Source: Synergistaceae bacterium
Lineage (GTDB): Bacteria; Synergistota; Synergistia; Synergistales; Aminobacteriaceae
Direction: 5' to 3'
DNA length: 54,651 bases
Assembly: GCA_031280275.1 (NCBI GenBank)
Contig: JAITGX010000060.1
Span: 1 to 54,651 of the forward strand
Shown here: positions 1 to 8,371 of the stretch, piece by piece
Layout of the letters: each line of letters begins with the position of its first letter
Numbering within the stretch: the first letter of the stretch is position 1
Notes under the pieces: generated by a model
What the model was told of the DNA's origin: nothing
Database searches by the model: none
The model's input: the letters and a program-made list of their open reading frames with translations, nothing else
Translations under genes and position numbers: made by a program

Positions 1-199
1 TGCAAAAGGTACATACGCAGCATAAGTTCAATGCCCAAAGGAGGCCGTCCCTGCTCTCCTTTGGGGTAGAAGGGGCGAATGAGCTCCACCCATTCTGACC
101 AGGGGATAATCTCATTCATTATCTTCAAAAAAGATTTCCGTTTTGTAATTCGTTCTTATTCGCATACTCCATATCGCTAGGCGTCTGTTGTTGAGTCAT
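1..199 (-). pseudogene. IS5-family transposase, N-terminal part, frameshifted
   Basis: Read on the minus strand from an ATG at 199, the first residues are MTQQQTPSDMEYANKN. After one frame change the reading continues with FLKIMNEIIPW, then SEWVELIRPFYPKGEQGRPP and GIELMLRMYLL, and runs off the window. This is the typical N-terminus of IS5-group DDE transposases (LIRPYYPKGERGRPP-like motif). The break can be repaired by adding one A to the AAGAA run near codons 15-16, so a single-base deletion is the simplest explanation. The catalytic DDE part is not visible. Confidence 0.75.
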
Positions 200-284
200 T
201 TTTCGTCTCTCCTAATCTTTTTTATTAATTATCTATTTTTTTGGGATTTTTGTATAGGGGGGGGTGAGTTAATCAGTGCTTCCT
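1..284 (-). mobile_element. IS5-family insertion sequence, transposase 5' end and one terminus
   Basis: The left edge of the window cuts through an IS5-type element. Its transposase reads leftwards (1-199), and the element's outer end lies at 269-283 with the sequence TTAATCAGTGCTTCC, followed by TTTA. The same end, with the same flanking TTTA, recurs at 48465-48483, which is why I place the boundary here. Between gene and terminus is an AT-rich leader with the ribosome binding site AGGAGA. The gene is frameshifted (see the pseudogene entry), so this copy is probably inactive. The other terminus is outside the window. Confidence 0.7.
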
Positions 285-435
285 TTATGAAATACCTTAT
301 GAAAATTACGTAATTTCTGCAGCTATACTCTAAAGTCGAGTTATAAATAGGACCTTGAAAAACAAAATACACGTTTCAAAGACTGATATCCCTGAGTGAC
401 TGACCTGAGTGACTGACACAATTTCATTACATTAA

Positions 436-934
436 GGTGTGTTTTAAAACTAAATATGGGCATGAATCCTTAACTATGTGGCATAATATAATAAAGCTTG
501 TCGTGTGGTGGCAGAGACACAAAAATACACGTGGTCGCTGACGCGCTGGGCAATCCAATAGAGCTGAATCTCACTCCAGGTAACGTGAGCGGTTGTACGG
601 CGGCTGTTGGAATATTATCTGAAGCGGAACTTGAAGGCAGCGCAGTAAAGGGAGACAAAGCATATAGTACAAAGGAAATCCGTGAATATATTGAAAGCCA
701 TGGAACCAGTTATTGTATTCCGCCGAAAGCGAACGCGGCGAAACCGTGGGAGTGTGATTTTTTTCAGTACAAGGAACGGCACATAGCAGAGTGTTTTTTC
801 AATAAGCTTAAACAGTTTGGGCGTGCGGCCGCGCGATATGATAAGCTGTCCCGCAGCTTTTTAAGTTTCGTATTTATAGCTTCTATTATGATTCTGCTGA
901 AATAATATTGCGCCTCCTAGTTTTCAAACACACC
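436..934 (+). mobile_element. Internally deleted IS5-superfamily (IS427-like) element
   Basis: Ends are GGTGTGTTTTAAAACTA at 436-452 and TAGTTTTCAAACACACC at 918-934, inverted repeats matching at 16 of 17 positions. Flanks are TTAA on the left and CTAA on the right. At about 500 bp it is shorter than a complete element (usually about 850 bp). Only the C-terminal half of the transposase remains inside, so an internal deletion is inferred. Its ends resemble those of the miniature elements at 16521 and 47881, where GGGCG replaces GGTGTG. Confidence 0.75.
498..905 (+). pseudogene. IS5-family (IS427-like) transposase, C-terminal DDE half
   Basis: The open frame encodes the second half of a two-frame IS5-type transposase. 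A GGRDTKIHVVADALGNP segment carries one catalytic Asp region, GDKAYST carries the second Asp, and a C-terminal ECFFNKLKQFGRAAARYDK segment has the conserved final acidic residue followed by the hydrophobic tail common in this family. The N-terminal helix-turn-helix half is absent; the sequence joins almost directly to the element's left end. There is no plausible start or ribosome binding site, so it is a remnant. Confidence 0.8.
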
Positions 935-938
935 CTAA

Positions 939-964
939 ACTCCCCTCGCTTTAGCGAGGGGAGT
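939..964. terminator. Perfect GC-rich hairpin downstream of dnaK
   Basis: ACTCCCCTCGC and GCGAGGGGAGT pair perfectly around a TTTA loop. On the minus strand it is followed only by TTTAGGG, so the T-tract is weak. It lies about 85 bp beyond the dnaK stop codon and next to the IS remnant. It may terminate the heat-shock operon. Confidence 0.4.
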
Positions 965-1049
965 AGTCAATACCTGTGAGCACGGAGGAGCATACGTCAG
1001 CTCCTTGTACAAGAAGCTCGTATCTCCTGGATCTCCTGGAGGGGGGAGC

Positions 1050-2891
1050 TTACGCTCCCGTCCCTTTGTCGGTGAATTCCGCGTCCACGGTGTCGCCGTC
1101 GGGCGTCCTCTCCGAAGTGGGTCCATTGGTCGTGAAAGGCCCCGGCTGCCCCGCGTCGGCCCCGGCCTGCTGGTACAGGCGCGTGGAGAACTCCTGTATC
1201 GTCTTTTCCATCTCAGCCTTCGCGCTTTTTATGTGCCCCACGTCGCCCAACTCCAGGGCGTGCTTAAGCTCTTCTATGCAGGAATTTATCTTGCCCTTCT
1301 CTTCCGCGCTCATCTTGTCGCCGTGGTCGCTCATCAGCTTCTCGGCAGCAAACATCGCGCCGTCGGCCTCATTGCGGGCCTCGGCGACCTCGCGCTTCTT
1401 GTTGTCCTCGTCAGCGTGAGAGTCCGCGTCGTTTTTCATGCGCTCGATTTCCTCCTTGGAGAGATTCGAGGACTGAATCGTGATTTTTTGATTCTTACCC
1501 GTGCCTTTATCCTTGGCCGAGACGTTCAAAATGCCGTTGACGTCAATGTTAAACGTGACCTCGACCTGCGGGATACCTCGCGGCGCGGGCGGTATGCCGT
1601 CCAGCACGAACTGGCCCAGCTTCACGTTGTCGCTGGCCATGGCGCGCTCTCCCTGAAGCACCATGATCTCCACCTGGGTCTGGTTGTTGGCCGCCGTGGT
1701 GAACACCTGGCTCTTGGATACTGGTATGGCCGTGTTGCGCTCGATGATCTTGGTGAATACGCCGCCCAGGGTCTCAAGGCCCAAAGACAGGGGCGTCACG
1801 TCCACCAGCACGATATCCTTGTGATCTCCCTTGAGGATCGCTCCCTGTATGGCCGCGCCCGCCGCCACGCACTCGTCCGGGTTGATCCCCTTGGTTGGTT
1901 CCTTGCCCAAGAGCTCCACGATTTTTTTCTGCACCATGGGCATACGGGTGGAGCCGCCTACCAGCAGAATTTTATCGATGTCGCCTATCTTCAGGCCGGA
2001 GTCCTCGATGGCCCGCTTCGAGGGGTTGATAGTGCGGTCCATGAGGTCGGCGGTCATTTCTTCAAACTTCGAGCGGGAGAGTTTCATCTCCAGGTGCTTG
2101 GGGCCGCTCTGGTTCGCCGTGATGAAGGGCAGGGAAATCGTGGTTTCCATCATGGAGGACAGCTCCACCTTGGCCTTCTCCGCCGCCTCACGCAGGCGCT
2201 GCATGGCCATACGATCGTTTTTCAAGTCCACGCCTTCGGCCTTTTTGAACTCCGACGTCATCCAATCCACAATGCGGTTGTCCCAGTCGTCGCCGCCCAG
2301 TCGGTTGTCGCCTGCCGTGGCCAACACTTCGAAAACGCCTTCCCCTACGTCCAAAATCGACACGTCGAAGGTTCCGCCGCCCAGGTCGAACACCAGGATT
2401 TTGTGCTCCTCCTGTTTGTTCTCGCCATAAGCCAGGCACGCCGCCGTGGGTTCATTAATGATACGCAGCACCTCCAGTCCCGCGATGGTGCCCGCGTCCT
2501 TAGTGGCCTGGCGCTGGGCGTCCGTGAAGTACGCCGGAACGGTGATGACCGCCTGCTTCACCGGCTCGCCTAGGTAGTCCTCCGCATCGCGCTTCAGCTT
2601 TTGCAGGACCATCGCGGAGATCTCCTGCGGGGTGTACTTCTTATCGTCGATGGTAACGCGATGATCGGTCCCCATTTCGCGCTTGATGGAGATGACCGTC
2701 CTGTCCGCGTTGACGATGGCCTGACGCTTGGCAAGCTGTCCCACCAGGCGCTCACCCTCTTTCGTGAACGCCACCACCGACGGCGTGGTCCTCATGCCTT
2801 CAGCGTTGGAGATGATGGTCGTCTGATCTCCCTCCTGCACCGCGATGCAGCTGTTTGTCGTGCCTAAATCAATTCCTACCACTTTTGCCAT
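1050..2891 (-). CDS. dnaK: Chaperone protein DnaK (Hsp70)
   Basis: Cytoplasmic ATP-dependent chaperone that works with GrpE and DnaJ on unfolded proteins. The 613 residues are a normal DnaK length. The N-terminus has the phosphate-binding GIDLGTTNS motif (about residues 6-14), followed by the second signature [12 protein letters not shown] near residue 170 and the third ([11 protein letters not shown]) near 310. A substrate-binding beta domain follows from about 370, then a charged helical lid and a short acidic tail ending in [12 protein letters not shown]. It is the last gene of hrcA-grpE-dnaK, 24 bp after grpE, with an AGGAG-type ribosome binding site. The usual next gene, dnaJ, is absent; transposon debris follows instead. 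Expression should follow the CIRCE operator at 4645-4671. Confidence 0.98.
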   Translation of the reverse strand: MAKVVGIDLGTTNSCIAVQEGDQTTIISNAEGMRTTPSVVAFTKEGERLVGQLAKRQAIVNADRTVISIKREMGTDHRVTIDDKKYTPQEISAMVLQKLKRDAEDYLGEPVKQAVITVPAYFTDAQRQATKDAGTIAGLEVLRIINEPTAACLAYGENKQEEHKILVFDLGGGTFDVSILDVGEGVFEVLATAGDNRLGGDDWDNRIVDWMTSEFKKAEGVDLKNDRMAMQRLREAAEKAKVELSSMMETTISLPFITANQSGPKHLEMKLSRSKFEEMTADLMDRTINPSKRAIEDSGLKIGDIDKILLVGGSTRMPMVQKKIVELLGKEPTKGINPDECVAAGAAIQGAILKGDHKDIVLVDVTPLSLGLETLGGVFTKIIERNTAIPVSKSQVFTTAANNQTQVEIMVLQGERAMASDNVKLGQFVLDGIPPAPRGIPQVEVTFNIDVNGILNVSAKDKGTGKNQKITIQSSNLSKEEIERMKNDADSHADEDNKKREVAEARNEADGAMFAAEKLMSDHGDKMSAEEKGKINSCIEELKHALELGDVGHIKSAKAEMEKTIQEFSTRLYQQAGADAGQPGPFTTNGPTSERTPDGDTVDAEFTDKGTGA

Positions 2892-2915
2892 AATTTATTC
2901 CTCCCACAAAAATTT

Positions 2916-3515
2916 TTATTGCCGAAAATGGATATCGGTGCTCTGCCCCGACCCCGCTCGTTGGGAGCACAGGCGTCCCACGCGCACCTGAGCCGGGCGA
3001 AGGACGCGTTCGGGCGTCCGATAACCGCGCAGAAGCTCGTGCAGTACCATACCGTCCTGCCCGGCGTCCTCCACGAACTCCGTCTCTATCGCCTCATGCT
3101 GCAATGGGTCGAAGGCGCTTCCTACGGTGGGGATGACCGTCACGCCGGAGTTTTCCAGCACCGTCAGAAACTGTTTTTGCACCATGCGCACTCCCACCAG
3201 CACGTCTTTTGCCGTTGCTCCCTCTGAGACGAGAAGCGCCCTGTCCAGGTTGTCCAGCACCGGCAGGAATTCCGCCGCCTTCTCTTCCGCGATCAGCTTT
3301 CTGGTCTTTGCGCGGTCGCGATCCACCCTTTGCCGGTAGTTGTAGAGATCCGCCCGCGCTGCCGCCAACTGGTTTTTCAGGCTGTCCAGCTCGGACTCCG
3401 CCTCGTCCTCAAGAGCTTCTTGCTCCAGAGCGCCAACCTCCGGGCCGCTGGCCTCCGCGTTCAACCCTTCCTCAGTGTCGCGTTCTTTTTCTTCCGCGGT
3501 CTGCCGCGCGTCCAT
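2916..3515 (-). CDS. grpE: Nucleotide exchange factor GrpE
   Basis: GrpE releases ADP from DnaK. The acidic N-terminal region and a long coiled-coil helix (DSLKNQLAAARADLYNYRQR) lead to the conserved beta domain, with FLPVLDNLDRAL, GVRMVQKQFLTVLENSGV and a GYRTPERVLRPAQVRVG segment typical of the family. The tail after this motif (CSQRAGSGQSTDIHFRQ) is longer than usual. I chose the ATG at 3515 because GGAGAGGGGG precedes it at good spacing. An upstream in-frame ATG at 3542 overlaps the hrcA stop (ATGA) but has no ribosome binding site. Second gene of the heat-shock operon. Confidence 0.95.
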   Translation of the reverse strand: MDARQTAEEKERDTEEGLNAEASGPEVGALEQEALEDEAESELDSLKNQLAAARADLYNYRQRVDRDRAKTRKLIAEEKAAEFLPVLDNLDRALLVSEGATAKDVLVGVRMVQKQFLTVLENSGVTVIPTVGSAFDPLQHEAIETEFVEDAGQDGMVLHELLRGYRTPERVLRPAQVRVGRLCSQRAGSGQSTDIHFRQ

Positions 3516-3538
3516 CGTGTTTCCCCCTCTCCAATCGT

Positions 3539-4558
3539 TCATGGTTTTTTGCTCAACGCATCCACCATAGCCTCCAAGATGTTTATAGATCGTTCGTAGT
3601 CCATGCGCAGGGGGCCGATCAGGCCCAGCACGGCCTTTTGCTGCCTCGTTTGAGCGGGTATGAGAATCATCGCGTTGTCACCCATGCCCTCCACGCCCTC
3701 GGCGTCGTTTTCCTCGCCGATGCTGACCTTTAGGGTCTCACTTATGCGGCAGTTTTCGATTACCCTTGCCAGCGGTTTTTCCTGTTCTAAGAGGGAGAGC
3801 ACGGCCTGGAGGCGCCCTAGGGTCTGAAAGTGCGGCAGGTTCAGGATGTGCTGCGCTCCGCTGCTGAAAAAGCGGTAATTCTGCATGGTAAGGAAGTTAT
3901 CCAACTCCCGCAAGGCCATCCGACAGGCCTCCTCCACGTTTTCAAGCCCGTTCAGGACAAAGTCGTACAGGACACCCCGAACCTCGCTCCAAGTCCGCCC
4001 CGCCGCCACGGTGTTAATTCGCCGCGTCAGCTCTTCGATGACAGCGGGCTCTACCTCGCAGGACAGAGAGAACTGCGAGTGGTGAACCAGCCCCCCCCGC
4101 AGAACGATCAACGCCAGAATGTGTGACCCGCCCAGGGGCATGAGGTCGACGTGCTGAATCTCCGTGTCGTCCAGGCCCGCCACAGCCGCCACCCCCACGC
4201 AGTTCGTGAGGCGGGATAACATGTGCGTCACGTAGTGCAGGAGGTCCTCAATACCACTGCGGCGGCTTTCAATCTCCATCTGCCACTCAATGGTCTCCCG
4301 CGGGCGGAAACGCTCCCGCGAAGTCACGGAGTCCACGTAGACCCGGTAAGATTTCGCCGTCGGCAGGCGCCCCGCCGAGGTGTGGGGCTGATAGAAATAC
4401 CCCATCTCCTCCAAATCAGCCATCTCGTTGCGTATCGTCGCTGGGCTCAGGCCCTTGATGTATTTTTTCGTTATCGTCCGCGACCCGGCGGGTTCACCCG
4501 TCTTGATGTACTCGTAAACCACCGCCAGCACGATCCCAAGCTGCCTTTCCGTCAGCAT
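3539..4558 (-). CDS. hrcA: Heat-inducible transcription repressor HrcA
   Basis: Repressor that binds the CIRCE inverted repeat and shuts off the chaperone operon in the absence of stress. The 339-residue protein has an N-terminal winged helix (about residues 1-75, including SRTITKKYIKGLSPATIRNEMADLEEMGY, here shown only to identify the HTH: key part is SPATIRNEM), a central GAF-like domain and the C-terminal motif ISIGEEN-like SIGEEND near residue 280. It is the first gene after the promoter at 4690-4718, so the operon is autoregulated. Its stop overlaps the alternative grpE start. Confidence 0.96.
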   Translation of the reverse strand: MLTERQLGIVLAVVYEYIKTGEPAGSRTITKKYIKGLSPATIRNEMADLEEMGYFYQPHTSAGRLPTAKSYRVYVDSVTSRERFRPRETIEWQMEIESRRSGIEDLLHYVTHMLSRLTNCVGVAAVAGLDDTEIQHVDLMPLGGSHILALIVLRGGLVHHSQFSLSCEVEPAVIEELTRRINTVAAGRTWSEVRGVLYDFVLNGLENVEEACRMALRELDNFLTMQNYRFFSSGAQHILNLPHFQTLGRLQAVLSLLEQEKPLARVIENCRISETLKVSIGEENDAEGVEGMGDNAMILIPAQTRQQKAVLGLIGPLRMDYERSINILEAMVDALSKKP

Positions 4559-4644
4559 GGCCCCGCCGCCCTATGCGTTGGGCTGCCCGAAAAAACGCGG
4601 CCTCGTTTTTTCCTCATGCGCTTCGACCTCCCTTAAGGTCAATA

Positions 4645-4671
4645 TTAGCAATCTATATAAGTGAGTGCTAA
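4645..4671. promoter_or_regulatory. CIRCE operator (HrcA binding site)
   Basis: TTAGCAATC, nine bases, GAGTGCTAA. This matches the CIRCE consensus TTAGCACTC-N9-GAGTGCTAA with a single mismatch (A for C in the left arm). It lies just downstream of the predicted transcription start and 87 bp upstream of hrcA, the classic place for HrcA repression. Confidence 0.95.
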
Positions 4672-4689
4672 CGCATCTAGTCCATGGGT

Positions 4690-4718
4690 AGATTAGCAAC
4701 CTCTGAGGCAATTGTCAA
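4690..4718 (-). promoter_or_regulatory. Sigma-70-type promoter of hrcA-grpE-dnaK
   Basis: On the minus strand TTGACA (4713-4718) is followed after exactly 17 bases by TAATCT (4690-4695). Transcription would start near 4683, placing CIRCE about 12 bases downstream. Confidence 0.8.
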
Positions 4719-4875
4719 TACAAGTCAGGGAGATTTCAAAAAAATTAGGGGTTATTACGTAATAGTGGTTGAGCGTTGATAGGGGTGAAGTCTTGGAAAC
4801 GCTGTCAGGGGGCTTGCGCCCCCTGAGCCCTTTCTCTCTGATTTTTTATCGTGTTCTCTGAAGTTCCCGGCTCCG

Positions 4876-5919
4876 TTACCGTATCGCGTAGAGGCTGCCG
4901 TCGGCGCTGCCCAAGAAGAGCACTCCGCCGGAGAAGGCCGGGGCTCCGTTGATACCAATCCCAGCCTGAAAGGTAAACCGTGCCTCGCCGCTGGCGCCGT
5001 CGAGGACAAAGAGCATCCCCTGGCCGCCGCACACGAAAACCAACTCCTCGGCAAAAACAGGCGCGCCGGGAACAGCTCCTCCTTGGGTATCAAAGGTCCA
5101 TAGAACCGAGCCGTCGGCCCTGGAAAGCGCCGCTACCTTGCCGCTGGCCGTCCCCACAAAAACCCTGTCACTCGCGGGGACGGGAGACGTCACCGCAGGT
5201 TCGCCGACGCCGGCCTTCCAACGGGGCACGACGCCTTGGATTCTCACGGCCTGCACGGTTCCGTCCCAACTTGAAAAATACACATTCTCCCCATCCGAGG
5301 CGGGCGTGTTGATGACTCCACCCGCGCCGCCGCCCCAGTCGCGCTTGCCCGTCGCTGGGTTCACGGCGCTGAACACGCCCTCCTGCTCGCCCAGGTAGAC
5401 CATGCCGTCCGCGCACCAGGGAGCGGAGCGCAACCCCCCCTTAGACTCGTAAGCCCAAAGCGCCTTACCGTCCGCCAAGGAGAGCGCCGCCATTTTCCCG
5501 TCGCCCTTGACGAAAAAGACCCTGCCATCACCCACCGCCACCCCGTCCAAGATGGTATCCGCCGCGTAACTTTCAGCTGGCGGTGTATGCTGCCAGAGCA
5601 CTGCGCCATCGGGAAGGGAAAGAGCCGTGACCGTGCCGTCCGCCTGAACGAAGACCACCGTTTTGCCCGAAACCACAGGCTGCCCGACCACGGTGTTGGT
5701 CCCTGCGTAGACCCAAGCGGGCTGCCCTGACGCCGCGTGTACGGCGTGGAGGCTGCCGATGGAGTCTCCCGCCAAAACCAGCCCCTCCGCCACGGTCACG
5801 GATCCGGAAATGGGATACCGGGCATTGTAAGTCCAACCCACCTTTCCGCTCCATGCCCAAGCGGGCGAAAGGGAGAGCAGCGCAACCAAAAAAGCTGCTG
5901 CGCATTTTGTCATTTTCAT
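4876..5919 (-). CDS. Exported PQQ-type beta-propeller repeat protein
   Basis: 347 residues with an N-terminal signal peptide (MKMTKCAAAFLVALLSLS, cleavage likely after AWA). The rest is a run of about seven beta-propeller blades of the PQQ/WD40-like type with recurring patterns such as GSLHAVHAASGQPAWVY, GTVTALSLPDGAVLWQ and GKVAALSRADGSVLWTF. No enzyme residues of quinoprotein dehydrogenases are evident, so a binding or scaffolding role like BamB is more likely than catalysis. This is inference; similar propellers occur in many periplasmic proteins. It stands alone between the heat-shock operon and der, with the ribosome binding site GGAGG ten bases before ATG. Confidence 0.85.
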   Translation of the reverse strand: MKMTKCAAAFLVALLSLSPAWAWSGKVGWTYNARYPISGSVTVAEGLVLAGDSIGSLHAVHAASGQPAWVYAGTNTVVGQPVVSGKTVVFVQADGTVTALSLPDGAVLWQHTPPAESYAADTILDGVAVGDGRVFFVKGDGKMAALSLADGKALWAYESKGGLRSAPWCADGMVYLGEQEGVFSAVNPATGKRDWGGGAGGVINTPASDGENVYFSSWDGTVQAVRIQGVVPRWKAGVGEPAVTSPVPASDRVFVGTASGKVAALSRADGSVLWTFDTQGGAVPGAPVFAEELVFVCGGQGMLFVLDGASGEARFTFQAGIGINGAPAFSGGVLFLGSADGSLYAIR

Positions 5920-6000
5920 GCAAACCTCCTCTTCTATACATTATTCTCAACTAGCGGGAGCCCTATACACCTGCCGCCGCGCAGCCGAAGAGTTTAGAGA

Positions 6001-7314
6001 TCAAGGGACTTGCCCTTTGCCGCGCCAAAGGGTGCGGAGGGGAGAACCGGTGAAGTCGGCAAGGGTCCGGAGTTCCTTTTGGATGTGGTTTTCGAAGGCG
6101 CTGTCCACGAGTTCCGGGTCGTTCACGAAGAACACGAAAGTCGGGGGCTCCACGTCTGATTGAAGGCAATAGTAAATTTTAAGGCTCTTCCCGCGCCGGT
6201 TGGAAGGCAGGCGGTCGAAGGCCAGCACGTCGCGCATCAGGCGGTTCAGAACGTTGGTGGGAATACGGGTGCGGCGGTTCTCGTAGACCCCGGCGGCGGA
6301 CTCCGCGATCTTTCCCACTCCCCGTCCGCTCAAAGCGGAGACGAACAGCACCGGAGCCCAAGGCAGAAAGGGCATTTCGCCGCGAACCTTCTCGGTCATC
6401 TTGTCGCCGAGCTTGTCCTTCTTGGCCAGAAGGTCCCACTTGTTGAGCAGAAGAATCAGCCCCCGGCCCTTCTCCACCACGTGAGCCGCGATTTTTTTGT
6501 CGGCGTCCGTGCAGGGCTCTTGGGCCTCCATAAGCAGAAACGCCACGTCCGAGCGGTCTACGGCCTCCAGAGTGCGGACAAAGGAGTAGTACTCCAGGTC
6601 GGAGTCCATACGGCTTTTCTTGCGCAGGCCCGCCGTATCCACCAGGCGGAACCGCCGCCCCTCTAGAACCACCGACGTGTCCACAGGGTCGCGGGTGGTG
6701 CCGGCGATGGGACTGACCAGGGAACGCTCGTCGCCCGCCAGTCGGTTCAAAAGGCTGGACTTACCCACGTTAGGCCGCCCCACGATGGAAACGCGAATCT
6801 CGTCCTCGCCGCTTTCTTCCTCTCGTGCCGGCAGTTTGGCGACGACCAAGTCCAGAAGCTCGTCCAGGTTACGCCGGTGCAGGGCGCTCACCCCCACCAC
6901 GTCACCGAAACCCAAGGCATAGGCGTCTGCGGCACGAGGATCGTGCTTTGGGTCGTCGAGCTTGTTGACGGCCACCACCACAGGCCGCCCGCCGCGCCGC
7001 AGCAGATGCGCCGCGCCCTCGTCTGCGGGCGTGACCCCAACCGTCCCGTCGAGAACCAGCAAGGCCAAGTCGCACTCCTCCACAGCGCGCTTCACGTGGG
7101 TCTCAATTCCCGCGCTGAAGTCGGTAGGCTCGCCCAAAATGCCGCCCGTGTCCACGACGTAAAAAGCCCGGCCGTTCCATTCAGCTTCCCCGTAGAGGCG
7201 GTCGCGCGTCACCCCCGGCGTGTCGTCCACGATGGCCTCCCGCCGCCCCACCAGCCTGTTGAACAGGGACGACTTGCCCACGTTAGGGCGCCCCACAATA
7301 GCTACGGCTGGCAT
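6001..7314 (-). CDS. der: Ribosome biogenesis GTPase Der (EngA)
   Basis: Essential tandem GTPase for 50S subunit maturation. Two G domains are visible: the first begins VAIVGRPNVGKSSLFNRL (residue 4 on), with DTPGVTRD and NKLDD. The second begins VSIVGRPNVGKSSLLNRL near residue 180, with DTAGLRKK and NKWDL. A C-terminal KH-like domain follows (RIPTNVLNRLM, FVFFVNDPELV). The length of 437 residues is normal. An AAGGAG site precedes the ATG. It follows the asparaginase-like gene by 29 bp on the same strand. Confidence 0.97.
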   Translation of the reverse strand: MPAVAIVGRPNVGKSSLFNRLVGRREAIVDDTPGVTRDRLYGEAEWNGRAFYVVDTGGILGEPTDFSAGIETHVKRAVEECDLALLVLDGTVGVTPADEGAAHLLRRGGRPVVVAVNKLDDPKHDPRAADAYALGFGDVVGVSALHRRNLDELLDLVVAKLPAREEESGEDEIRVSIVGRPNVGKSSLLNRLAGDERSLVSPIAGTTRDPVDTSVVLEGRRFRLVDTAGLRKKSRMDSDLEYYSFVRTLEAVDRSDVAFLLMEAQEPCTDADKKIAAHVVEKGRGLILLLNKWDLLAKKDKLGDKMTEKVRGEMPFLPWAPVLFVSALSGRGVGKIAESAAGVYENRRTRIPTNVLNRLMRDVLAFDRLPSNRRGKSLKIYYCLQSDVEPPTFVFFVNDPELVDSAFENHIQKELRTLADFTGSPLRTLWRGKGQVP

Positions 7315-7343
7315 GGTTTCGGCTCCTTCCCTTTCGTGATTTT

Positions 7344-8339
7344 TTACTCCCCCAGCATGTAGGTTTTCAGAGCCTGGTCCGCCAGCCCCGCACCAAGGCC
7401 CACAGCCAGGCGGATACGGGCTTGGAGAGGCGTCAGGGTCCCTCCGCTGATAAGGCCCATTTCGAGAAGGCCCTTGCTCCCGCCCTCGAAGTCTTGGTCG
7501 TCCTGCACGCGCCCCACGGGGCAGCGTGAGGTGAGGACAACGGGAAGCCCTCCCCGCACCACCTTGCGCAAAAGCGGCACCCAGGAAGGTGGAACGTCTC
7601 CGCTCCCGAAAGCCGATATGACAAGTCCCTCCAGCTCGGAGACGCGCCCGTCAAGGAGGGCGTTGAGCAGCACATCGCCGCCGCCCAGGGCTGCGTTGAC
7701 AAGTTCCACGTTCCGTGCTGGGACGGTGCTGATATTCAGCACCCGCCCACGGCGCAGAGAGCGCAGGAAGATCAGCGCGCCCGAGGGCTCGCAGAACTCG
7801 GCTACGGGGCCGCCCAGCAACGCGGCGTAACCGAAGCGGCTGTAGTTGGAAAGGTGGCGGAGTTCCGAGGCAGCGTAGAGCTTATCCTGCAGGCAGACGA
7901 GGATACCTTGGCCCCAACACGCCTGAGCTTCTGCGGCGCGGACGGCCTGAGACAGGAGCAGGGCTGTTTCTGAACCGGGCGTGCCCGTGTGGTAAATGGA
8001 ACTCGTGAAGATAAGGGGCTGGGGGTAGCTCCACACCAAATCGGCAAAATAGGAGGCCTCCGTCAGGGCCTGAGTACCGCAGGTGATCACCACCCCCGCC
8101 GCGCCCTCCTCCACCTGAGTTCCCGCCATTTGGACCAGGTCGCTGCACATGCGCAGCGTGTAGTTGGTGACGGGCTGACGGCTCCAGTCCACCACGTAGG
8201 TTTTTGCCCGCATCTCCTCCGGGAGGCAGGCGATAAGTTCCTCTTCGTCGAGCGGCAGGGCATCCGCTCCGCCTGGAGCCTGTTTAAAGATGAGCTGTCC
8301 TCCGGCCAGAACCAGCGCGATTTTGTCTCTGTTCGCCAC
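7344..8339 (-). CDS. Asparaginase-family protein with degenerate active site
   Basis: 331 residues with the fold pattern of type I/II L-asparaginases: an N-terminal KIALVLAGG strand-loop, VVITCGTQALTEASYFADL in the place of the family's HGTDTMEETAYFL segment, PLIFTSS, and a C-terminal domain with LEGLVISAFGSGDVP. The nucleophile motif TGGTI is replaced by AGGQL (residues 12-16), and the second-triad motif GTDT by GTQA (88-91). The threonine nucleophile and the aspartate are therefore missing, and L-asparagine hydrolysis looks unlikely. The GTG start at 8339 is preceded by GGGGGGTGA. Cotranscription with the LUD gene upstream and der downstream is likely. It could bind an amino acid or have another activity. 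Confidence 0.75.
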   Translation of the reverse strand: MANRDKIALVLAGGQLIFKQAPGGADALPLDEEELIACLPEEMRAKTYVVDWSRQPVTNYTLRMCSDLVQMAGTQVEEGAAGVVITCGTQALTEASYFADLVWSYPQPLIFTSSIYHTGTPGSETALLLSQAVRAAEAQACWGQGILVCLQDKLYAASELRHLSNYSRFGYAALLGGPVAEFCEPSGALIFLRSLRRGRVLNISTVPARNVELVNAALGGGDVLLNALLDGRVSELEGLVISAFGSGDVPPSWVPLLRKVVRGGLPVVLTSRCPVGRVQDDQDFEGGSKGLLEMGLISGGTLTPLQARIRLAVGLGAGLADQALKTYMLGE

Positions 8340-8371
8340 TACATCACCCCCCAGGGTTTTGAGGTCTCTTA

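Noticed and set aside
1005-2573. Long open frame on the strand opposite dnaK
   Set aside because: It mirrors the dnaK codons, has no ribosome binding site and encodes low-complexity Arg/His/Leu-rich protein, an artefact of high GC.
4795-4823. GGAAACGCTG followed by a CAGGGGGC/GCCCCCTG hairpin as another hairpin element or a terminator
   Set aside because: Only the first ten bases of the element end match, no right end or unit is visible, and no T-tract follows on either strand.
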